A stretch of 62,419 nt of DNA, from contig JAEXAS010000019.1 of NCBI GenBank assembly GCA_023458095.1, positions 1 to 62,419 on the forward strand, given 5' to 3'. This stretch comes from Actinomycetes bacterium. GTDB lineage: Bacteria; Actinomycetota; Actinomycetes; Propionibacteriales; Propionibacteriaceae. The notes below the pieces were generated by a model, which saw only the letters and a program-made list of their open reading frames with translations, was not told where the DNA came from and ran no database searches. Positions within the stretch are counted from its first letter, which is position 1, and each line of letters starts with the position of its first letter. A program made the translations under genes and the position numbers. Positions 33,855-42,934 of the stretch are shown piece after piece.

Positions 33855-34580
33855 CTAATCGGCCATTTCTGCCAGCGCCGAGGTCAATACCTCGCCGATC
33901 GAATCGGTGAGTACCAGGCTCGCCCGGTGGTCCATGCCGGTGGGCTGTTTGTTGATCACCACTAGGCGGGCGCCCCGGTAGGACTGCACGAGACCTGCTG
34001 CTGGATAGACGACCAGGGATGTGCCGCCCACGATGAGCAGGTCTGCTTTGGACAGGTAATGCGCCGCTGCGGTCATCACGCCGGAATCCAGGGACTCCTC
34101 ATACAACACGACGTCGGGTTTGATGATGCCGCCGCAGGAGCAGGTCGGAATTCCCGCAGAAGCCAGAATCGTGTCCAATCGGTAGCGTCGGCCGCATTTC
34201 ACACAGGTGTTGCGATGGACGCTGCCATGCAACTCCAGCACCTTGCGCGATCCGGCCAGCTGGTGGAGCCCATCAATGTTCTGGGTGACCACCGCGGTCA
34301 GTTTTCCGGCTTGCTCCAGGCTGGCCAGTGCCTGGTGGGCCGGGTTGGGCTTGGCGTCGGGGTAGAGCAGGTTGGCGCGGTAGTACTCGAAGAACTCCTC
34401 GGGGTGGGCGGCGAAGAAGCTGCGGCTGAGCACTTCCTCAGGGGTGAAATCCCCGATCTTCTTGCTGTACAGGCCCCCTCCGGAACGGAAATCGGGGATC
34501 CCGCTCTCGGTCGACACTCCTGCTCCCCCGAAGAACACGATCCGATCGGAAGCAGCGATGGCCTCAGCAAGTTCATTCAT
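33855..34580 (-). CDS. cobB: NAD-dependent protein deacylase (sirtuin)
   Basis: 241 residues. Removes acyl groups from lysines using NAD. Visible: GAGVSTESGIPDFRS, TQNIDGLHQLAGS, catalytic His in VLELHGSVHRN, the zinc site CVKCGRR...CSCGG, and GTSLVVYPAAGL. Divergent from the M20 peptidase gene with 61 bases between starts. Confidence 0.95.
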   Translation of the reverse strand: MNELAEAIAASDRIVFFGGAGVSTESGIPDFRSGGGLYSKKIGDFTPEEVLSRSFFAAHPEEFFEYYRANLLYPDAKPNPAHQALASLEQAGKLTAVVTQNIDGLHQLAGSRKVLELHGSVHRNTCVKCGRRYRLDTILASAGIPTCSCGGIIKPDVVLYEESLDSGVMTAAAHYLSKADLLIVGGTSLVVYPAAGLVQSYRGARLVVINKQPTGMDHRASLVLTDSIGEVLTSALAEMAD

Positions 34581-34641
34581 GGAGTGACCCTAGCCCCGGG
34601 ACACCGCCGACGAGGTGCGCGGCCACGGTTAGGCTGCGCAC

Positions 34642-36021
34642 ATGGACGCATCGTGGCCACCGCCGGCCGACGCCACTCCTGCCCGGGACGGCATCGACAA
34701 ACGACTGTCGAGAATGATCCAGTTGCCCACCATCTCGGTGGAGATCGACGCCACCGGCTTGACAGTGTTCACAGACTTCGAGGAACTGCTTGAGCAGCTC
34801 TACCCCCTGATCCATCAACACCTCGCCAAGGAGAAAATCGGCGAGTTGGGCCTGGTCTTCGATTGGGCGCCGGCCGAACCCAACGATCGACCACCAGTGG
34901 TGCTCATGGCTCACTTCGATGTCGTTCCGGTGGCGGGCCAGGAGTCCGAATGGGAGTTCCCGCCCTTCGAGGGACGCATCGAACCCGGCGAGGTGTTTGG
35001 TCGCGGTGCCCTGGACGACAAGGGGTCTTTATGCACTCTGCTGGAAGCGGTGGAGAACCTGCTGGCGGAAGGCTGGGCGCCGCCAGTCCGAGTCCTGGTG
35101 TGCCTGGGCGGTGACGAGGAGGACCACGGCCACGCCGCCCGCCAGATTGCTGAGACCTTTCGAGATCGTGGGGTGCATCCGGCGTTCGTGATCGATGAAG
35201 GCGGCGCAATCACCGAGATCCCGTTCCCGGGAGTGCCCGGCTGGTTCGCCATGGTCGGCTTGGCCGAAAAGGGCGTCATGACCGTGGAGCTGAGCGTTAC
35301 CGCCGCCGGTGGGCACGCCTCAGCGCCGTCGGGTCTGACCGCGGTGGGACGCATCGCCAAAGCGGTCGCCAAACTCAACCGGAACCCCTTCCCACCACGA
35401 GCCCCGCGCACCGTGAGTGAGATGTTCACTGCCATCGCAGAGCACGCCGAGCCGCGCTACGCGGCGGCCTACCGGCTGGTCGGACGCGCCGGGTGGATCA
35501 GCGCCGCAGCCCTGCCGTGGGCGGGCAATGAGGCCGCCGCCTTGGTGCGCACCACGCTGGCAGCCACCATGATCGAAGGCGGCAGCAGCTCGAATGTGCT
35601 GCCCTCGGCGGCCTCGGCCACGCTCAACATCCGCACCAATATCGGGGAGAGCACGGCGACGGTGATGGCGCGGCTGCGTCGGGTGATCGACGATCCGCAG
35701 GTGGTGATCCGGGTGGTGGAAGCTGATGAACCCACCGCTGAGGCGGCCACTGACAACACCGCCTGGCAGCTGATCCGCGACGCGGTGCATGCCGGGTATC
35801 CGGGGGTGGCCACGCTGCCGTACCTCACCATGGCCGCCACCGACGGCCGGCACTGGCACCGCTTCGTTCGCGATGTCTATCGCTTCTCCCCACTGCCCAT
35901 GGACGCAGCGCAACGCGCCAGCATCCACGGGGTCAACGAGCGAGTCAGCATCGATGCCCTTAAACGGGGCGAACGGTTCTACCGGGCTTTACTTCAGGGA
36001 CTCACAGGGAGCAACACATGA
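34642..36021 (+). CDS. M20 family metallopeptidase
   Basis: 459 residues. Dinuclear-zinc peptidase or deacylase: LMAHFDVVPV, GRGALDDKGSL with metal-bridging Asp, GGDEEDHGH with the catalytic Glu pair, VIDEGGAI, and a dimerisation lid (AAGGHASAPSGLTAVGR). Resembles carboxypeptidase S / ArgE-type M20A enzymes. The stop overlaps the MFS start (ATGA), so the peptidase and transporter are translationally coupled, suggesting that the transporter moves its substrate or product. Confidence 0.92.
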   Translation: MDASWPPPADATPARDGIDKRLSRMIQLPTISVEIDATGLTVFTDFEELLEQLYPLIHQHLAKEKIGELGLVFDWAPAEPNDRPPVVLMAHFDVVPVAGQESEWEFPPFEGRIEPGEVFGRGALDDKGSLCTLLEAVENLLAEGWAPPVRVLVCLGGDEEDHGHAARQIAETFRDRGVHPAFVIDEGGAITEIPFPGVPGWFAMVGLAEKGVMTVELSVTAAGGHASAPSGLTAVGRIAKAVAKLNRNPFPPRAPRTVSEMFTAIAEHAEPRYAAAYRLVGRAGWISAAALPWAGNEAAALVRTTLAATMIEGGSSSNVLPSAASATLNIRTNIGESTATVMARLRRVIDDPQVVIRVVEADEPTAEAATDNTAWQLIRDAVHAGYPGVATLPYLTMAATDGRHWHRFVRDVYRFSPLPMDAAQRASIHGVNERVSIDALKRGERFYRALLQGLTGSNT

Positions 36022-37466
36022 ACAGGGCGGTAGCCGTGGACGCTGGCAAGATCCGATTCGGTGCCTTGAGTGCTGTGGTCGGCTTCCTGGTGTTCGTGGA
36101 ACTGACCAGCGGAATCATTCAGGGCTTCTATACGCCGCTGCTGTCCGATATCGCCCGCTACTTCGGGGTACCTGATGCCGACGTGAACTGGCTCGAGGGT
36201 GGACAGGCCATGGTGGCCGCGATCGTCATTCCGGCCTTCGCCAAGCTCGGCGACATGATCGGGCATCGCCGCATGCTGCTGGTCTCCACGGCAGTGACGG
36301 CGGTGGCGAGCCTGGCCATGCCGTTGACCGACAACTTCTGGTTGTTCCTGGTGGCGTGGTCGTTGCAGGGCTTCTACATCGTGTGGCTACCCTTGGAGAC
36401 CGCCCTGATCTACTCACGGTCCCGATCCACCGGGCATCCGGCGGTGCTCACCCGGCGGGCCGCGGGCATCCTGGTGGGATCGTTGGAGGCCGGCGTCATC
36501 GTCGCCGCGTTGGCTGCCGGCCAGCTCATCGAGGTGATCAAGCTGCCCTTCATCTTGTGGGTTCCTGCGATCGCGGTGGCGGTGTGTTTCTTCGTGATTC
36601 TGTTCGGGGTCAAGGAGTCCCCAGAACTTCACGGCGGACGCTTCGACGTGGTCGGCCTGTTGCTGGTCTCGGTGGCGCTACTGGCGTTCACCGGAGGGCT
36701 GTTCCTGCTGCGGGTTCACGGCGTGGCAAGCCCGTTGGCCTGGTTGGTGATCGCGGTGGGATTGTTGGCATTTCTGCCCTTCGTGGGTTGGGAACTTCGC
36801 AGTCCCGACCCGGTGGTCGACGTACGGATGTTCGTCCAGCCGTCGCTGTGGCCGGTGTTCGTGACCGCAGGTCTGTTCGGGGTGAGCGTGCTGGGCGCCC
36901 AGGCTCCGCTGTCGACCTTCGCGCGCACTGATCCGAACGTCTATGGCTACGGGCTGGGCACCACCAGCGGTCAGACCTCGATCCTGATCGGCGCCTACGT
37001 GCTCACCTTGGCGGTGGGGGCGGTGCTGCTGCCGGTGGTGACCAAGTTCGTCACCCCCCGCTGGGCGTTGGTGGGCGCCAGCGCCATGGTGGCGACCGGC
37101 TATCTGCTCTTTCTGCCTTTCCACGCCAGCTATGCCCAAACCTTGACCAACATGGTGATCGCCGGCCTCGGATCTGGTGCACTGGTCGCAGCCCTCCCGG
37201 CTGCTGCGGCTGCGGCAGCACCGGTCGGTCAGACCGGTGTGGCCACCGGGTTGACGAACTCGGTCAAGACCGTGGGTGGGGCGGTGGCTTCGGCCGTGTT
37301 CGGCATCGCCTTGGCCACCCACGCTGACGGCACCGCCGCCCAGACCGCCGGATCGTTCAGCGGCTATGTGACGGTGTGGACGGTCTGTGGCTTGACGGCA
37401 TTGGCCTCGGCGGTGGCCTTGCTGTTCGTGCCGAAGACCGCTTTCAGCGACGCTGCCGCGTCCTGA
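36018..37466 (+). CDS. MFS transporter (14-TM type)
   Basis: 482 residues with about 14 hydrophobic segments: FGALSAVVGFLVFVELTSGI at the N-terminus, motif A-like FAKLGDMIGHRRMLLV, and VGQTGVATGLTNSVKTVGGAV in TM 13. Member of the drug:H+ antiporter 2 group by layout. Coupled by a 4-base overlap to the M20 peptidase; the substrate might be a peptide or peptide-like compound. Confidence 0.88.
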   Translation: MNRAVAVDAGKIRFGALSAVVGFLVFVELTSGIIQGFYTPLLSDIARYFGVPDADVNWLEGGQAMVAAIVIPAFAKLGDMIGHRRMLLVSTAVTAVASLAMPLTDNFWLFLVAWSLQGFYIVWLPLETALIYSRSRSTGHPAVLTRRAAGILVGSLEAGVIVAALAAGQLIEVIKLPFILWVPAIAVAVCFFVILFGVKESPELHGGRFDVVGLLLVSVALLAFTGGLFLLRVHGVASPLAWLVIAVGLLAFLPFVGWELRSPDPVVDVRMFVQPSLWPVFVTAGLFGVSVLGAQAPLSTFARTDPNVYGYGLGTTSGQTSILIGAYVLTLAVGAVLLPVVTKFVTPRWALVGASAMVATGYLLFLPFHASYAQTLTNMVIAGLGSGALVAALPAAAAAAAPVGQTGVATGLTNSVKTVGGAVASAVFGIALATHADGTAAQTAGSFSGYVTVWTVCGLTALASAVALLFVPKTAFSDAAAS

Positions 37467-37479
37467 GACGATAGGCGTG

Positions 37480-39990
37480 ATGAGACTTACCGATGCGTTG
37501 CCCGCTGATTCGGATCCCGGCAGCTTGTTCGCCGCCATCGTCGCGGCGGCGGCTACCGATGGGATCAGCCTGTATCCCCATCAAGAAGAGGCGATTGTCG
37601 AGATCCTGACCGGAGCCAATGTCATCGTCACTACCCCGACCGGCTCGGGAAAGTCTCTGATCGCCACCGCAGCGCACTTCGCCGTTCTCGCCCACGGCGG
37701 CCGCAGCTACTACACCGCGCCGATCAAGGCCCTGGTCAGCGAGAAGTTCTTCGCGCTGTGCGGGATCTTCGGCGCCCACAATGTCGGCATGGTGACCGGT
37801 GATGCGGCGGTCAATGCCGAGGCCCCCATCGTGTGCTGCACCGCGGAGATCCTCGCCAACATCGCGCTGCGCGAAGGTCGCCAGGCCGCGGTGGACCAGG
37901 TCGTGATGGACGAGTTCCATTTCATCGCCGATCGGGACCGCGGCTGGGCGTGGCAGGTACCGCTGGTGGAACTGCCGCAGGCCCAGTTCGTGGTGATGTC
38001 GGCCACCTTGGGTGATGTCACCCGGCTCGCCGAAGATCTGCGCACCGCCACCGGACGCCCGACTGCGGCGATCAGCAATGCGGTGCGTCCGGTGCCCCTG
38101 GTGTATTCCTGGGCGCTGACACCGATTCACGAGACCATCCAGCGGCTCATCACTGACCAGCAGGCGCCGGTCTACATCGTTCATGCCACACAATCCCAGG
38201 CCGTGGACCGGGCGCTGGCCCTGTTGAGTTCGGGAATCGTGGACCGCCGGCATCGCGGGGCGTTGAACCAGGCACTGCTCGGCTTTCCGTTCGCAGGCGG
38301 GTTCGGCAAGACGTTGGCCACCCTGCTGCGCTCGGGAATCGCAGTCCACCACGCCGGAATGCTGCCGCGCTACCGCCGACTCGTGGAGACCCTGGCCCAA
38401 CAGGGATTGCTGACCGTGATCTGCGGCACCGACACCTTGGGCGTAGGCATCAACGTGCCGATTCGCACGGTGCTGTTTGCCGCCTTGACGAAATTCGACG
38501 GACGGCGATCCCGCCTGCTGAGCAGCCGCGAGTTCCACCAGATTTCCGGACGTGCCGGACGTCCGGGATTCGACACCGTCGGCTATGTGGTGGCCCAAGC
38601 TCCCGACCACGAAGTCGAGAATGCCCGCATGGCGGCCAAGTTCGCCGATGACGCCAAGAAGCTGCGCAGTGTGCGCCGTAAGAAGCCACCGGAGGGCTTC
38701 ATCAACTACACCGAGGCATCGTTCACCAAACTGATCGAGTCCACCCCGGAATTGCCGCGCGCTCGGATGCGGGTGACTCACGCGATGCTGCTGAACCTTC
38801 TTCAGCGCGACGAAGACACCGCAGTCGCCTTCGTGACCCTGATCGACTCCTGCACCACCGACCCGGTCCAGCGTCGCCGCCTGATCGCGCGGGCTGCCGC
38901 GATGGGCCGCTCGCTGATTCGCTCCGGAGTGGTGACCCGGCTCGAGGAGCCGACGGCCGGCAGTCGCCGCTATGCCTTGGCGGTCGATCTGCAACACGAT
39001 TTTGCGCTCAACCAGCCGCTGAGTGCGTTCGCGCTCTCCGCAATCGCCGAGTTGGACGCGGACGCCGCCGACTACGCCCTCGACGTGGTCAGTGTGATCG
39101 AGTCGACCTTGGAAGACCCGAAAGTGATCTTGCTGGCCCAGCAGTTCAAGGCCCGCGGCGAGGCGGTGGCAGAGCTGAAGGCTGAGGGCTACGACTACGA
39201 CGAACGCCAAGATCTCCTCGAGGAGGTCACCTGGCCGCGGCCGCTGGCTGAGCTGCTCGAGGCCGTTCACCGCAGAGAGTTGGCTCAGCATCCCTGGCTG
39301 GCCGAGAGCCTGGTCAGTCCCAAGGCAGTGGTGCGCGACCAGTTCGAGAGGTTCATGACCTTTGGCGAATATGTCGCCTTCTACAAGCTGCAACGCAGCG
39401 AAGGGCTGCTTCTTCGCTATCTGTCCGATGCCTACCGCGCACTTCGCCAAACAGTGCCGGAGGCCGCGCGAACCGAGGACCTGGACGACCTCATCGAATG
39501 GCTCGGCCACGTGACCAGGCTCACCGACAGTTCACTGCTGGACGAGTGGTCCGCCCTCACCGGCATGTCTGGTGCCCCGACACCGGAGGCTGCCCCCGCC
39601 CCAGGCGGACGGACGGTCACCGGCAACCTGCGGGCCTTGCGCGTGATGGTGCGCAACGCGATGTTCCGCCGCGTGGAATTGGCTGCCGCCGACGCGGTGG
39701 ACGCCTTGGCTGACCTGGACACTGGCAAAGGAATGACTCGTGCGCAGTGGGATCAGTCACTGGGGGAGTACTGGGACGAACACGACCGGATTGCCACCGA
39801 CGCCGACGCGCGCGGTCCGGACCTGTTCATCGTCGACGTCGATCAACGCCGCTGGCAGGTGCGCCAGATCATTGCCGACCCGGACGGCAACCATGACTGG
39901 GCGATCACTGCCCAGGTGGATCTGGATGAATGCGATGAGGCCGGTGAGTTGGTGCTGCACACGCTGGCGCTGAACCGCCTCGATTCCTGA
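37480..39990 (+). CDS. DEAD/DEAH-box helicase with C-terminal DUF3516
   Basis: 836 residues. Helicase superfamily 2: Q-like SLYPHQEEAIVEIL, Walker A TPTGSGKS, Walker B as VMDEFHFI, SAT motif VMSATLGD, then the second RecA domain with HHAGMLPRYRRLVE, GTDTLGVGINVPIRTV and QISGRAGRPG. The C-terminal 350 residues fit DUF3516. Ski2-like helicases act on structured RNA, and this type is conserved in actinomycetes. ATG 37480 or GTG 37477. Confidence 0.92.
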   Translation: MRLTDALPADSDPGSLFAAIVAAAATDGISLYPHQEEAIVEILTGANVIVTTPTGSGKSLIATAAHFAVLAHGGRSYYTAPIKALVSEKFFALCGIFGAHNVGMVTGDAAVNAEAPIVCCTAEILANIALREGRQAAVDQVVMDEFHFIADRDRGWAWQVPLVELPQAQFVVMSATLGDVTRLAEDLRTATGRPTAAISNAVRPVPLVYSWALTPIHETIQRLITDQQAPVYIVHATQSQAVDRALALLSSGIVDRRHRGALNQALLGFPFAGGFGKTLATLLRSGIAVHHAGMLPRYRRLVETLAQQGLLTVICGTDTLGVGINVPIRTVLFAALTKFDGRRSRLLSSREFHQISGRAGRPGFDTVGYVVAQAPDHEVENARMAAKFADDAKKLRSVRRKKPPEGFINYTEASFTKLIESTPELPRARMRVTHAMLLNLLQRDEDTAVAFVTLIDSCTTDPVQRRRLIARAAAMGRSLIRSGVVTRLEEPTAGSRRYALAVDLQHDFALNQPLSAFALSAIAELDADAADYALDVVSVIESTLEDPKVILLAQQFKARGEAVAELKAEGYDYDERQDLLEEVTWPRPLAELLEAVHRRELAQHPWLAESLVSPKAVVRDQFERFMTFGEYVAFYKLQRSEGLLLRYLSDAYRALRQTVPEAARTEDLDDLIEWLGHVTRLTDSSLLDEWSALTGMSGAPTPEAAPAPGGRTVTGNLRALRVMVRNAMFRRVELAAADAVDALADLDTGKGMTRAQWDQSLGEYWDEHDRIATDADARGPDLFIVDVDQRRWQVRQIIADPDGNHDWAITAQVDLDECDEAGELVLHTLALNRLDS

Positions 39991-40005
39991 GGGTGAGCCA
40001 AGGCC

Positions 40006-40809
40006 TCACAACAAGGAGAGCACCGTCTGTCCGACGCCGTCATCATCATTGGTCGGCACCTCAGTGAAGCCACAGCCCTTCATCGAATGGTGCCCATTGG
40101 CCACCACGAAACCTCGCCCAGCCCAACGCAGCATCTCGGCATCATTGGGCATATCACCGAAAGCGGCCACGTCCTCAGCGGGAATACCCAGCTCCTCGCA
40201 GAGCAGGGCCAAGGTACTGGCCTTGGAGATCCCCGGGGCGGTGAGCTCGATCATGCCGTAGCTTTGGCGCACCGAAGCGTGGGTCAGCGTCAGCTGATCG
40301 CCGACCACTTCGGCGGCAAGATTGGTGAGCTCCTCGGAGCGGACCTCGGGATGAAAGCCCAGCAGCTTGATCACCCCGCCCAGTTCATCGATGAGATCGG
40401 CCAGTTCGCCGATCCGGTGCCCAGGCTCGTCCCGTTGCCGCGACGGCGAGGTCGCCTCACACCCGAAACCGACGGCGGTCTCCAGCCCGAAGGTCATCCC
40501 CGGAATCGCGGTCCTCAGCTGGTCGGCCACGGCCAGCACCACGGCCTCGCGCATGGGGAACTCCTGCAGCGGGGTGCGGGTGGTCAGATCGACCACCGCG
40601 CCACCATTGCTGACGATCACCTGTGGATGGGCCGCGGCGAGGTCGGCCAAGACACCCAGCCACCGACTCGGACGCCCGGTGGCGATGACGAAGGGGATCC
40701 CGGCCGCGGCAGCCTTGGTCGCCGCCGCACAGTTCAGGGCCGAGACGGTGCCGTCCGAGCGCAGGAAGGTGCCGTCGAGATCGGTGGCGATCAGCCGCGG
40801 AGCGCTCAC
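40006..40809 (-). CDS. HAD-superfamily phosphatase (Cof type)
   Basis: 267 residues. HAD motif I IATDLDGTFLRSDG (nucleophile and acid Asp), motif II VIATGRP, motif III Lys in GISKASTLALLCEELG, and motif IV AFGDMPNDAEMLRWAGRG. C2B cap of the Cof family, whose members act on sugar phosphates or flavin/pyridoxal phosphates. GTG 40809 overlaps the stop of the upstream gene by 4 bases (coupled). Confidence 0.92.
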   Translation of the reverse strand: MSAPRLIATDLDGTFLRSDGTVSALNCAAATKAAAAGIPFVIATGRPSRWLGVLADLAAAHPQVIVSNGGAVVDLTTRTPLQEFPMREAVVLAVADQLRTAIPGMTFGLETAVGFGCEATSPSRQRDEPGHRIGELADLIDELGGVIKLLGFHPEVRSEELTNLAAEVVGDQLTLTHASVRQSYGMIELTAPGISKASTLALLCEELGIPAEDVAAFGDMPNDAEMLRWAGRGFVVANGHHSMKGCGFTEVPTNDDDGVGQTVLSLL

Positions 40810-41678
40810 AGCTTCGAATTCGGTGAGGGGGACCCGTGCCAACTGGGGGACGGGGAAACCGAGCCCTTGCTCGGCGAGGGCGATGCTGAGTTGGGCGATG
40901 GTGATGCCGACCGCGGTGAGGGTGAGGCCGACTGCGGGGAGGGCGACGCCGACTGCGGAGACGGTGATGCCGACTGCGGGGAGGGCGACGCCGATGACGG
41001 TGGGGGTGTAGTCGGTACCGGGGGCGGCGGCTGTTCGGTGGAGGAGTTCTGGAAGATCAGAATCGCGATCAGAATCGCCAAGGCAGCCAGCAGCAGCATC
41101 AGCAGCCACGACACCAGAATGGACACCCAGCCCGAGCGGTCGTAGCGGCCCGGCCAGGGCAGCGGCCAGATCTTGGCCATGCCGGGCCGGGACCAGTCGA
41201 TCCAATGCAGGCGGTAGTCCGGCCCAGCCGGGAGGCCCTGTGGTCCCAGCCGAGACAGATCAACCTCGGACAAGATCCGGTTCGCCTCGGCCATCGACTG
41301 GGGCGAGGCGTCATAGGCCAGCGCGACCCACGGCGTGGCCGGTGCGTCATCGCCGATGGCCGGATCGTCATCTTCGGGACGGAACCGATTTGCCAGCCGA
41401 CCGTGGTCCTGGCCGTGGCCACCGCGCGCGATCACGGTGTCAATGTGCAGCTTGTTGATGGCCCCGCTGAAGCGATCACGGGCACCGGCATCGGCGGCGG
41501 CGCCCTCGGACAGCAGGATGACCATGACACTGGTGTTGACATCGTCGTGGCCGACGAACGCGACTCCGGACGGAGCAGCGGCCAGGCGGGCATCCAGCCA
41601 GAAGTCGCCGACCTTGGGCGGGTCGGAGGGCAGCAGCGGAGAGAGACGCAGCGGCTCGCCGGAGGTCGGTTCGCTCAT
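40806..41678 (-). CDS. Membrane protein with C-terminal SASPSPQ repeats
   Basis: 290 residues. Cytoplasmic N-terminal domain of about 190 residues (FWLDARLAAAPSGVAFVGHDD, VSVMVILLSEGA-like core, PWVALAYDASPQS), a TM (WLLMLLLAALAILIAILIFQ), then an extracytoplasmic Pro/Ser tail with about six SASPSPx heptads and a final SPSPSW. The family is widespread in actinomycetes beside HAD genes but uncharacterised. ATG 41678. Divergent from moxR. Confidence 0.7.
   Translation of the reverse strand: MSEPTSGEPLRLSPLLPSDPPKVGDFWLDARLAAAPSGVAFVGHDDVNTSVMVILLSEGAAADAGARDRFSGAINKLHIDTVIARGGHGQDHGRLANRFRPEDDDPAIGDDAPATPWVALAYDASPQSMAEANRILSEVDLSRLGPQGLPAGPDYRLHWIDWSRPGMAKIWPLPWPGRYDRSGWVSILVSWLLMLLLAALAILIAILIFQNSSTEQPPPPVPTTPPPSSASPSPQSASPSPQSASPSPQSASPSPRSASPSPNSASPSPSKGSVSPSPSWHGSPSPNSKL
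40874..41000. repeat. 21-base tandem repeat coding for SASPSPx
   Basis: Imperfect 21-base units (GGCGACGCCGACTGCGGGGA-like on the plus strand) within the preceding gene. Copy number could vary by slippage, changing the length of the surface-exposed tail. Confidence 0.8.
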
Positions 41679-41845
41679 CTCATCCCATCGTTGCGGTCTG
41701 GCCGGGCGTGACCATTGTGCCGTAATCGCCCAAGCAGCGTTGTTCGCCGCCATGAGCAGACCGGCTCACCGCGCGATGCTGGATTCACCCGGTATCGTGG
41801 GCGGAGCTTGCGCCCAACCATTCAGTGAGTATCAGGAGTGTCCCG

Positions 41846-42934
41846 GTGACCAATCCGAGCAGCGAACCCGTACCGCCCCGCGCTCCTGGAGCCGCACCAC
41901 TTGCCAAGGGCGACACTGCCGCTGCGGCTCAGTTGCTGGGGCAGGCCATTGAACAGGTGCAACGAGTCATCGTCGGCCAAGAACACATGGTCGAGCAGTT
42001 GATGGTCGCGTTGCTGGCGAAGGGCCACTGTCTCCTCGAAGGTGTCCCCGGAGTCGCCAAGACTCTGGCAGTGCGGAGTTTCGCCACCGTCGTGGGTGGA
42101 AAGTTCTCCCGCATTCAGTTCACCCCTGACCTGGTGCCCTCAGACATCGTGGGCACCCGGATCTATTCCGCGAGCCAGGAGAAGTTCGATATCGCTCTGG
42201 GCCCGGTCTTCGTGAACTTCGTGCTGGCCGATGAGATCAACCGGGCACCGGCCAAGGTGCAGTCGGCCATGCTGGAGCTGATGGCCGAGCAGCAGGTCTC
42301 CATCGGTGGCGAGACCTACCCGGTGCCGCAGCCGTTCATCGTGATCGCCACCCAGAACCCGATCGAATCCGAGGGCGTCTACCCACTGCCCGAGGCTCAG
42401 CGTGACCGCTTCCTGCTCAAGGTCGACGTCCCCTACCCCCGCGGCAATGAAGAGTTCGAGATCCTGCGCCGGATGAGTGTGCGTCCGCCGACCTCGAATC
42501 CGGTTCTGGACCCGGAGATGGTGCGCCAGCTTCAGGAGATGGCCAGCAATGTGTTCGTTCACAATCTGGTCGCCGAATATGTGGTGCGGTTGGTGCTGGC
42601 CACCCGGACCCCCGAGGAGTTCGGCATGCCGGACCTCACCTCGGTGATTCAGATCGGTGCCAGCCCCCGAGCCACCCTGGGCCTGGTGGCGGCTGCTCGA
42701 GCGCTGGCTTTGATCCACGGCCGGGACTACGTTTTGCCGACCGACGTGCAAGCTGTGGCCAAGGACGTCATGGGGCACCGCGTGGTGCTCGGCTTTGACG
42801 CCGTTGCCGACAACATCACCCCAGCCCAGGTGATCGAACGCATCCTGGCCATGGTGCCGCCGCCCACCCCGGTGTGGAACAACCAGCAACGTCAGACGGC
42901 TACCACCCAGCACCGCTACCAGCCGCAGGGCTGA
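41846..42934 (+). CDS. moxR: MoxR-family AAA+ ATPase
   Basis: 362 residues. AAA_3 domain: VIVGQEHMVEQLMVALL, Walker A GVPGVAKT, Walker B VLADEINRAPAK, sensor 1 IATQNPIESEGVYPLPEAQRDRF, and lid region. MoxR ATPases act as chaperones together with VWA proteins, as here with DUF58 and two VWA genes. GTG 41846 has CAGGAG upstream; GTG 41825 has none. Confidence 0.93.
   Translation: MTNPSSEPVPPRAPGAAPLAKGDTAAAAQLLGQAIEQVQRVIVGQEHMVEQLMVALLAKGHCLLEGVPGVAKTLAVRSFATVVGGKFSRIQFTPDLVPSDIVGTRIYSASQEKFDIALGPVFVNFVLADEINRAPAKVQSAMLELMAEQQVSIGGETYPVPQPFIVIATQNPIESEGVYPLPEAQRDRFLLKVDVPYPRGNEEFEILRRMSVRPPTSNPVLDPEMVRQLQEMASNVFVHNLVAEYVVRLVLATRTPEEFGMPDLTSVIQIGASPRATLGLVAAARALALIHGRDYVLPTDVQAVAKDVMGHRVVLGFDAVADNITPAQVIERILAMVPPPTPVWNNQQRQTATTQHRYQPQG

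Noticed and set aside
37444..39510. 688-codon open frame antisense to the helicase gene
   Set aside because: No domains; residue composition typical of a GC-rich antisense frame. The plus-strand helicase has all motifs.
40874..41000. CRISPR-like regular repeats
   Set aside because: Units are contiguous, in frame and code for SASPSPx; there are no unique spacers.
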